Below, one piece after another: positions 56,527-64,000 of a stretch of DNA of 64,000 bases. The position numbers and the translations under genes were made by a program. Below the pieces are notes generated by a model. It saw only the letters and a program-made list of their open reading frames with translations. It had not been told where the DNA came from and did not search any database. Each line of letters opens with the position of its first letter. Positions within the stretch are counted from its first letter, which is position 1. The DNA comes from Hormiphora californensis (lineage: Eukaryota; Ctenophora; Tentaculata; Cydippida; Pleurobrachiidae), in assembly GCA_020137815.1 (NCBI GenBank), contig CM035354.1:434001-498000 (forward strand), given 5' to 3'.

Positions 56527-57916
56527 GGGTACGCTAACCAAAAATTTTTTTCGAGTGCAGGGAAATCTCTCACCGTAGGGTTGTAGGCCATGCCAAGGAG
56601 ACCTCAAATATGCAATTTGAGCTCTCAAGTCGAATTCATATTTTTGCTACAGCTGCTTGAAAAATGAACTGAAAATAAGTTTTTGGCATCTCAAAAAAAA
56701 ATTTTTAAAGATAGGAGCATGAAAATTTAGGGATTTGAAGAGGACATGAAGGTGAATAACCACAAAAATTTTTTTTGCAATCCGAGCTGATTTCCGGTCC
56801 TGAGACGGATTTCTTTTTTTCCACTTTAACGCCCTATTTGGCAAAGTTCCGAAAACATGTGAAAGCTGTAAATTGGTGAAAAGTTGCGTCTAACGATTAT
56901 CTAAGTGGCCATAAATTTTGGGCGTGTCCTTATTTGAGATAAGCTGTACAGAGTTTTTTTTGTGAAAGCCGTCATTTCAGAAATAAATAAATTCCCTGTA
57001 TCTCAAAAACGACTGATCGTAGAGACCTGAGACTATGCTTAAATGATTCAGAAGGTCCGATTTTGGGGGGGTCTTCTGAGAGACATTTTGCTCCTACTTC
57101 AACCGTTTTTGCTGTAATTGCGAAAAACAAAAACCGATCTTCGCCATCGTGGATTTTTTGTGATTTTGTTTTTGGTGATTATAGGGACCCATATGGACCA
57201 AATAGTGAAGGAATTAGCTTGTTACACACTTTTCCATAGTTTCGGTCCTTTCTTAGCTAAAATTCCCTAATTACAGGATATTGGAGTTTAGCTTTTGCCC
57301 TTTTCATAGAATTTGTTTTTCGCAGTTACAGCAAAAACGGTTGAAGTAGGAGCAAAATGTCTCTCAGAAGACCCCCCCCAAATCGGACCTTCTGAATCGT
57401 TTAAGCATAGTCTCAGGTCTCTACGATCAGTCGTTTTTGAGATACAGGGAATTTATTTATTTCTGAAATGACGGCTTTCACAAAAAAAACTCTGTACAGC
57501 TTATCTCAAATAAGGACACGCCCAAAATTTATGGCCACTTAGATAATCGTTAGACGCAACTTTTCACCAATTTACAGCTTTCACATGTTTTCGGAACTTT
57601 GCCAAATAGGGCGTTAAAGTGGAAAAAAAGAAATCCGTCTCAGGACCGGAAATCAGCTCGGATTGCAAAAAAAATTTTTGTGGTTATTCACCTTCATGTC
57701 CTCTTCAAATCCCTAAATTTTTATGCTCCTATCTTTAAAAAAATTTTTTTGAGATGCCAAAAACTTATTTTCAGTTCATTTTTCAAGCAGCTGTAGCAAA
57801 AATATGAATTCGACTTGAGAGCTCAAATTGCATATTTGAGGTCTCCTTGGCATGGCCTACAACCCTACGGTGAGAGATTTCCCTGCACTCGAAAAAAAAT
57901 TTTGGTTAGCGTACCC
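56527..57916. mobile_element. 1.39-kb foldback element with TTAA target duplication
   Basis: TTAA|GGGTACGCTAACC ... GGTTAGCGTACCC|TTAA. Arms of about 605 bp (56527-57131 and 57312-57916) are near-identical inverted copies around a 180-bp spacer. The TTAA target points to piggyBac or Kolobok. The 65-codon open frames at 56647-56844 (-) and 57599-57796 (+) are the same arm sequence read twice, not genes. Confidence 0.92.
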
Positions 57917-58526
57917 TTAAGGAGATGGAATTTTGTATTTTTTGCATTTTTTTTATGATTTTTGCATTCATTTTATGATTTCTTCTTTTTCATTTGCATA
58001 TATGTATTTATCGTCCTATGATGCTTTAGAGTCACAGCAAGACCCATAATTTTCAATTTTTTAAGTAAAAACATGCAATACCGACTACCAACCGATTTAA
58101 ATATAACTCTATTGGACGTAGCGTCAACATAAAATGGTTGTATGTTCATGTATGCTTGACCAAATTCATCATTTTTATGATTTTAGCTCGAAAAATGGCC
58201 CAAAATACATGTCAAACAGAGCAAGAATCTTCCTAAGCTGCGCTAAGTAAGGTCCGGAGCTGTCCTAACTTTTCATGATACTTAGGAAGAAAAAAAGAGA
58301 GCTAAAAACATTCTTAGGCCGCTAAGAAAAAAATTTCAAGGACTCACGCAGTTTTAATTCAATTATAGGGGACTTAGAAAGATAATTTAGGAAAATTCTT
58401 AACGCTAAAAAAACCTTCCTAAGTGCCATGTTCAGAAACAACAATCTTCTTAACTCTCTAACTTTCTTCCTAAAACGGCCAAAAAAGTTCCTAAGAATCT
58501 TCATAAGCTGTTCAGAAAAGACCCCC

Positions 58527-60188
58527 TGTAGACAACTAAACCGGAGAATCAAGTGTAAGAGCCAATTTAGCCAATTAGAGTAACACGAAGAAGGAAACAA
58601 CTTCAGTAGCTGCATTGAATGTTACCATTAGGTCTTCCGACCTCCAGATTTCATCGATAAATCATCGATAAGTGAATCTGAATGAGTTCGATGATTTCGC
58701 ATTGCTGGTTTCTGTGGTACGTTTCAGCCTCGATCCGTTTATTTCATTTCGGAACGGCATTATATTCGTGTGCTAAAATACCCTGTTCGCTTTGGAAATT
58801 AACCAAATAATTGTTGAATAATATTGTAGCTTTTGAAGCTCCAATAACCAAGTCCCTATAAAATAAGTGATTGACACATCGATTTGACACCGGTAATTCC
58901 GAAAGGCATACAGGACGTCTTCTGCATGCACAGAGAGCTATCACTACCTCTAGATCATCACTATACTGCAGCTGTCAAGTCATCACCATTCATCTGTTCA
59001 TCCAGTGATCATATACCTACCTCTCGTCACTATGCATTAACTTCTTTCCAGACGAAGATTTGATAAGTGCAGCTGCTAGCGTCAGCTGACCTTTTTTCTT
59101 GTCTGGAAAGGCCCTTAGTACATGTGTCTGTGTGTGCCGGACAAACTAATATAAACAGGGATAAATCCACTTATATCCTATCGAGGTGGGAACTGATTCC
59201 ATTAACCTCTTCTTTACATTACAGCTTTCTCATCTCTCCAGCTCCTCATCAAGGTGGCATTATTGTGTGCTCCAGGCCCCACGATCATCCGTATGTGTTT
59301 CCAGCTGCACGTCTCGCAAGTAGCGGGTCTCCTTAACTTACCACATTATAATGAGTACTGGAGCACACGCTTGGCTTTTGAATGTGCAGTCAGCGCTGCT
59401 TGGCCAAATAACTGCTTTCCATTTTTTTCATACTAGCACTAAATCCCGTGACAGCTGTTGTTCTGTAGAACGTTTTTAGCTACTGCAATACTGAATATAC
59501 TGAATATATAGAATATATTGAATATACAGAGTATACATAACAAGGACCGGCGCTGCAACAGAGATCAGAGAGGAAACACAATTTCAAATCTTGATTTGGC
59601 GGGGAAAGATTTTAGAAATCGAGGCTTGACTGTTTTTGATTTGTTGTTCAAACTTCAATAGCGTTGTAGTTCAATAATAGAAATGCTAAAAATAGATGTT
59701 GCAACATGTTAAGCACCCTTGATTGTATGCACCCTACCCGCCCGTTATATGTGTGACATCAGATGTTGCGAAACTCAAAATGCGATATTTGTATTTAAAG
59801 GTAGATGCAGACGCCCCAGCATTCCTGCAGCCTTGCGACTCAAGGGGGTTTGCATCTATAAGTCTTGCATTTAATTTAGAGACGCTCGACGACTCTCTCG
59901 ATCGCACGGTTATACAATAATAGAGATTACAATGATACAATAATTTTAATGATTGTACACCTCTAATTAATGGTAATTAAGATCACACTGGTTTCACCGC
60001 AAGATCTCTTTCCTTGTGATTAAGACAATACGTCATGCTGTGTTAGATACATCTCATGATGATCTTTACAACTTTTTTGCCGGATTATCCTTCATGCCTG
60101 CTGCTGCACAGGGAAGTAAAATTTGTAGTTGGGGTTGTGTAATATAGTTCTGCGGATATTATTATATATCACTCGCGAGTAGCGGCAG
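58527..60188. other. No gene seen
   Basis: (GAATATACT)n-like patch at 59490-59535; short frames only. Confidence 0.5.
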
Positions 60189-60297
60189 CAGGAACCGACC
60201 GAATCAGGAAATACTGGTCCCTGATTGGCTGATAACCAGTCACGTGACCTAAATAACGAGTTCTGATTGGTTGTTTACTTGTTTTGGTCGGTTCCTG
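60189..60297. mobile_element. hAT-like MITE, copy 3
   Basis: 109 bp and almost identical to the copy at 48686. Ends CAGGAACCGACC / GGTCGGTTCCTG, flanked by an imperfect 8-bp duplication (AGCGGCAG / AGCAGTAG). Confidence 0.88.
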
Positions 60298-61374
60298 AGC
60301 AGTAGCAGCTCAGCTGTCAACTCAAGATGAAGACCCTCTACTAATAATACTAAAGATGAAGGTCCCCAACTGATTAATTTCCTGTCAAGCTCCTGCTGCT
60401 GGCAGCCTTGATACCCTCCCCCGCCTCTCCCGAGAAAATTTGTCAGTTGATTATTATACCGGAGCTGGTCAGAACATGATCGTTTCGGTAGAGCTACTAG
60501 TTGATTTATCAAATGCTCTCCTGCCCTTCTAAAGTAATACATGCAATGCAGATTGCAGAATGAAGAGTCCGTGAAATGTGAGTTTAATAGCAATTAGAAA
60601 AGTTTGCTCTGGTTCTTCTTTACGCATGTTTGTATGCTTCTTCTCCTCCAAAAAATGCTTCAAAAGACAAAATGAGCGACGAGTCGTAGACCAAGTGGTT
60701 GATTTATGCTTCAACGGATTTTACGCAGAAGACAAAATTATTCCTTTATTTATCATTTCTATTCCCGAGTGTCCGAGCTGTTTTCCACTTATAATCGGCA
60801 CATCCTTTGGGCTTTGAGCTACTTATACTTTATGCTGCCCGGTTGAGAGCGGTCTGTCTCGTGAGAATGTGTGTGTGCCCACTTGAGCTGTTACAGCTTT
60901 GAATACTTGTCATCGACCTGAAAAACATTCGCATCTACCTAGCCTGTCTTATGACTTATACTACATAGACACTCACACAGAGAACTGCACTGTGTAAATA
61001 TATTCAGTATGTAGTTCCTGCATTGATTCCGTTGTCTGCACCAGGGTTTCCAAACAGCAGGAGCTGAGCCATGTTAGTGTCGTCGCCCCTCCACTACCAG
61101 CTGCACAAAGCATCACCAAAGGGTAATATGTGTCCCCTGCTGCAGGATCAGAAGCTTCAGTTTGTTTGAGTTCTAATAGCACTACAGCTGCAAAGGGTAG
61201 CGCTGCTGCAGTTGTTGTCGGCAATTTCAGCTTGGCGTCCTTCCTCACTTCCTCAGTAGGCTGGCTTTGTGCCATCGCCCAATTTTCTAGTAATCGATCT
61301 TCCTTTCGTTGTCATTTCCCTTCTCATGACTCCTCTGAAGAGGTGTACTGCACTGGAAATAGAGAGGAAGGAAC

Positions 61375-61427
61375 TGAGAGGTTCTAGTTAGAAATAGAGA
61401 GGAAGGAACTGAGAGGTCCTAGTTAGA
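61375..61427. repeat. 36-bp direct duplication
   Basis: GAAATAGAGAGGAAGGAACT-GAGAGGT..CTAGTTA occurs twice in a row. Confidence 0.85.
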
Positions 61428-61689
61428 TGGCTTCATCTCCTGGAGATGGTAGGTAAAAATAGTCATATAGCTGAGTTGTAGGTGTCGACAATACGTTGGA
61501 GGTGAAGTAGCGGCTTATAACCAGCCATGAACACACACACTGAACTTCCATTTCGCGGCCATTAAAATATTTCCAGAGATGCATGCGTATTGCACACACT
61601 TACTCTCTGTATTACTTCTATATTACTTCTCTTGTTGGTCTGCACAGTTTCACATTTTATTAGAGATTCATACCATTCAATTTCCTTAT

Positions 61690-61724
61690 AGCTCGATCCC
61701 TTTTTGCAAGGGTTAGAACATAAC
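61690..61724 (+). repeat. Dispersed hairpin/GGGTTAGAACATAAC element
   Basis: GCTCGATCCCTT, TTTGC, AAGGGTTAGAACATAAC; the 15-mer is exact at 61710-61724. Confidence 0.6.
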
Positions 61725-61942
61725 CATTCAAATGATATCTTGTTAACCCTTGCCCCGTAATTTAATGTGTCGCAGTTACACATCACGTGGGTACAGTTAA
61801 CAACTTCCTGTTAGATTTGTGACGTCATAACACCAAACTGCTGAGATCTACAGTTGTAGTCAGGCTAACCGATTCTGTCATCTGCGAATGCTCTTACGGC
61901 TGTTCTGACAGGCTTCTTTAGGACCAGGCTTCTTTAGGCCAA

Positions 61943-62390
61943 TGTAGCTCTAGTCAGACAGAACCCGTCCAAGGTGTAGCTCTAGTCTGACAGAACCCGT
62001 CCAAGGTGTAGCTCTAGTCAGACAGAACCCGTCCAAAGTGTAGCTCTAGTCAGACAGAACCCGTCCAAGGTGTAGCTCTAGTCTGACAGAACCCGTCCAA
62101 GGTGTAGCTCTAGTCAGACAGAACCCGTCCAAAGTGTAGCTCTAGTCAGACAGAACCCGTCCAAGGTGTAGCTCTAGTCTGACAGAACCCGTCCAAGGTG
62201 TAGCTCTAGTCAGACAGAACCCGTCCAAGGTGTAGCTCTAGTCTGACAGAACCCGTCCAAGGTGTAGCTCTAGTCTGACAGAACCCGTCCAAGGTGTAGC
62301 TCTAGTCTGACAGAACCCGTCCAAGGTGTAGCTCTAGTCTGACAGAACCCGTCCAAGGTGTAGCTCTAGTCTGACAGAACCCGTCCAAGG
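61943..62390. repeat. 32-bp minisatellite, 14 copies
   Basis: TGTAGCTCTAGTCTGACAGA-ACCCGTCCAAGG at exact 32-bp spacing; variation is limited to A/T at one site and A/G at another, so it is very homogeneous. Confidence 0.95.
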
Positions 62391-63297
62391 TGCAGTAGAC
62401 GCTACCGTTTTAAGCTTTTTTCTGGTCAATCGATTCCTGTTCGATTTAGCGAGTGTAGAGGTGTGTGAAGGTTGGATATAATGATCACCAAGGGACTATT
62501 ATATAGTCATGCAACCGTTCTGGCTTTCCGCTTTACCTTATAAAAGAAAACTGGCTCCATAGTGGTATAGTATCTGCACGAAGTCTGTTTTGAGTTAATA
62601 TCATAAAAATCTAAATTTCTGCAGAAATTCTGGACTAGTTAGATCAAAAGCTGGTGTTGTTTTGGTTTTAAGTCACCTTTTTCAGTCTAACATTGCAGTT
62701 AGCCTAAACAAAATTTACTTGATGTCGCAAGTTTAGAGTGGCTTTAAGGAACTCCCTAATTCTTATACGAGAAGCCATAAACAGTCGTAAATCTTACACC
62801 CCCTCATTTATTCCCTTTAAAACCTGCCTCATTCTGCACTTGGTATGTGCTTTGCACAGGCGGCATTAGCTGATCTCAAAGAACTAAATTCAAGAATTTT
62901 TACCATGACTCTGAGTTCATTGTGCATTAAGTCTTGTGACTCACAAGAGTTGTGGGTTGTTGTTGGTCAAGCTGCATGTATTTCCAACACTTCTGTATGT
63001 TTTGGGGGTTAGCAAGGTGTGTTTGGGAATGAAAACTAATATAATACAGCTGATATTGGCTCACCATGATGTGCGTTAGATCACACATTGTAGAACAAAA
63101 ACCCTGCTGATAAATGTGAGCTGTGTCTCTCTCGAGGGGAGCTCCCTATAATGCCACATGGGCGCATTAAATTGGATTACAACTTTATGTGCGGGGTTTG
63201 TGAGAGGGGATAGTGAAATATATAGAGACAGAACAGCTTCCTGGACGCAAACAATCACTGTCTAGTCGTGTGTAGGTAGGGATAAACCAGTGGTTTG
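62391..63297. other. No gene seen
   Basis: AT-rich ordinary sequence. Confidence 0.5.
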
Positions 63298-63570
63298 AAA
63301 GAGAGAGAGAGAGTGGTTTATTTCCCTCTTTCTCTCCTTCACTCTCTCTCTCTCTCTCTCTTTCTCTCTCTTTCCCTCTTTCTCTCCTCTATCTTTCAGT
63401 TATCTCTTTCCGCGTTTCTGTCTGTTCATTAGTCTATTTCACGACAGTGTGTGTGTTCACACGTTTAATTTTTATGCCTGTTTCAGCTACTGAAATACAA
63501 ATCTAGGAGAGAAAGATAGATAGATAGAGAGATAGAGAGATAGAGAGATAGAGAGATAGAGAGAGACCCG
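63298..63570. repeat. (GA)n, (CT)n and (GATA/GAGA)n cluster
   Basis: Short GA (63298-63313), CT (63342-63390) and GATAGAGA (63510-63566) tracts. Confidence 0.92.
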
Positions 63571-64000
63571 AGACAGTGACAATGATAGATACAGCTGTCA
63601 TATATAGCAGTTCTGATATATGTTTCCCTCTGCTGAAAGGCTTGTGTGTGGCCTTTAGAACTAACCTGAATGATAATAGTGAAACTCCACAGCCATATCG
63701 ACTGATTGGTGAAACTCGATAAAACAGTTTGAAATAACAGTTTAGGAGAAGATGTACCGGCAACAACTGCCACTGTGTTTTCATGTATTCAAATCGAGGT
63801 CACCGCGGTACATCACCTACCCACTCCTACTATTGGTTACGACCTTCGCACGCTGGTAAGGGAGGGGTTATTTCGTAACCCACTCCTACCCACTACTACT
63901 ACTAGTTTATCTAAGTTAAAGTATGAGTGTAGTAATGTGGCCGGATACAATCAATTAGAGTAGTGACGTGTGCCATGTGCAATGTGTTTCCCACGCGTTC
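63571..64000. other. No secure gene
   Basis: A short plus-strand frame (63775-63963) has a possible donor CTG|GTAAGG at 63855 but no recognisable family. Confidence 0.35.

Larger units (their letters stand above)
55872..58526. mobile_element. 2.65-kb inverted-repeat element hosting two other elements
   Basis: Ends GGGGGTCTTTTCT (left) and AGAAAAGACCCCC (right). Inside each end the motifs CTTAGGAAGA, GATTCTTA and TGTTTCTGAAC recur in mirrored order over about 150-300 bp, showing long divergent terminal repeats. The interior holds the inverted repeat 56269-56515 and the TTAA foldback. No transposase is seen, and the target duplication is unclear. Confidence 0.62.
60298..61942. other. No secure gene
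   Basis: An Ala/Thr/Leu-rich minus-strand frame at 60973-61275 (100 codons) is overlapped by a plus-strand frame at 61130-61387; neither has recognisable motifs. Confidence 0.4.

Noticed and set aside
56647-57796. Two identical 65-residue basic proteins on opposite strands
   Set aside because: They are one sequence in the two inverted arms of the TTAA foldback; the frame covers A/T runs and has no recognisable motif.

Overview
The window is animal nuclear DNA. The evidence is spliced genes with GT-AG introns, a cAMP-phosphodiesterase of the animal PDE3 type, an SLC2-type sugar transporter, a CR1/L2-like non-LTR retrotransposon, many MITEs and foldback elements, and very many long (CT)n/(GA)n tracts. 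Introns in the two recognisable genes are mostly 50-400 bp where no element sits in them. A compact-genome marine invertebrate such as a sponge is plausible, but nothing here proves the species.

Layout. From 1 to about 39.7 kb there is little confident coding sequence. This part holds CT/GA microsatellites, minisatellites, foldback elements, a head-to-tail array of three Helitron-like units (24413-25340), a 100-N scaffold gap (20931-21030) and several islands of probable consensus error, the worst at 28.77-30.6 kb, where the sequence is almost only homopolymer runs. Three stretches (14228-14452, about 23.1-23.8 kb, 31074-31175) look like isolated exons. Two of them have good splice sites and basic, Ser-rich reading frames, and could be 5' exons of the PDE3 gene; this is inference.

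From 39.7 to 48.3 kb on the + strand lies a PDE3-like gene with ten exons whose phases all agree and which include the whole HD-type catalytic domain. Its intron between 41722 and 46151 carries a non-LTR retrotransposon (endonuclease plus reverse transcriptase) in the same orientation. That element is itself broken inside the RT domain by a 716-bp MITE with a 9-bp target duplication. From 53.9 down to 50.75 kb on the - strand lies a nine-exon sugar transporter (SLC2/GLUT or Tret1 type), arranged tail to tail with PDE3. Between the genes is a 426-bp palindromic minisatellite element. From 54 to 64 kb there are further nested elements, including a TTAA-flanked 1.39-kb foldback inside a larger inverted-repeat element, and a 14-copy 32-bp minisatellite.

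The most interesting non-genic signals are these: (1) tandem Helitron units joined exactly CTAG|TC and carrying very stable GCGAAGC mini-hairpins, which also occur in an unrelated MITE; (2) a dispersed hairpin-plus-GGGTTAGAACATAAC element, present in single copies and also, reversed, as the core of a 13-copy minisatellite; (3) three splice sites in two adjacent genes that are embedded in local tandem duplications copying the splice site; (4) a 109-bp hAT-like MITE that carries two NF-Y-type CCAAT boxes and a perfect E-box.
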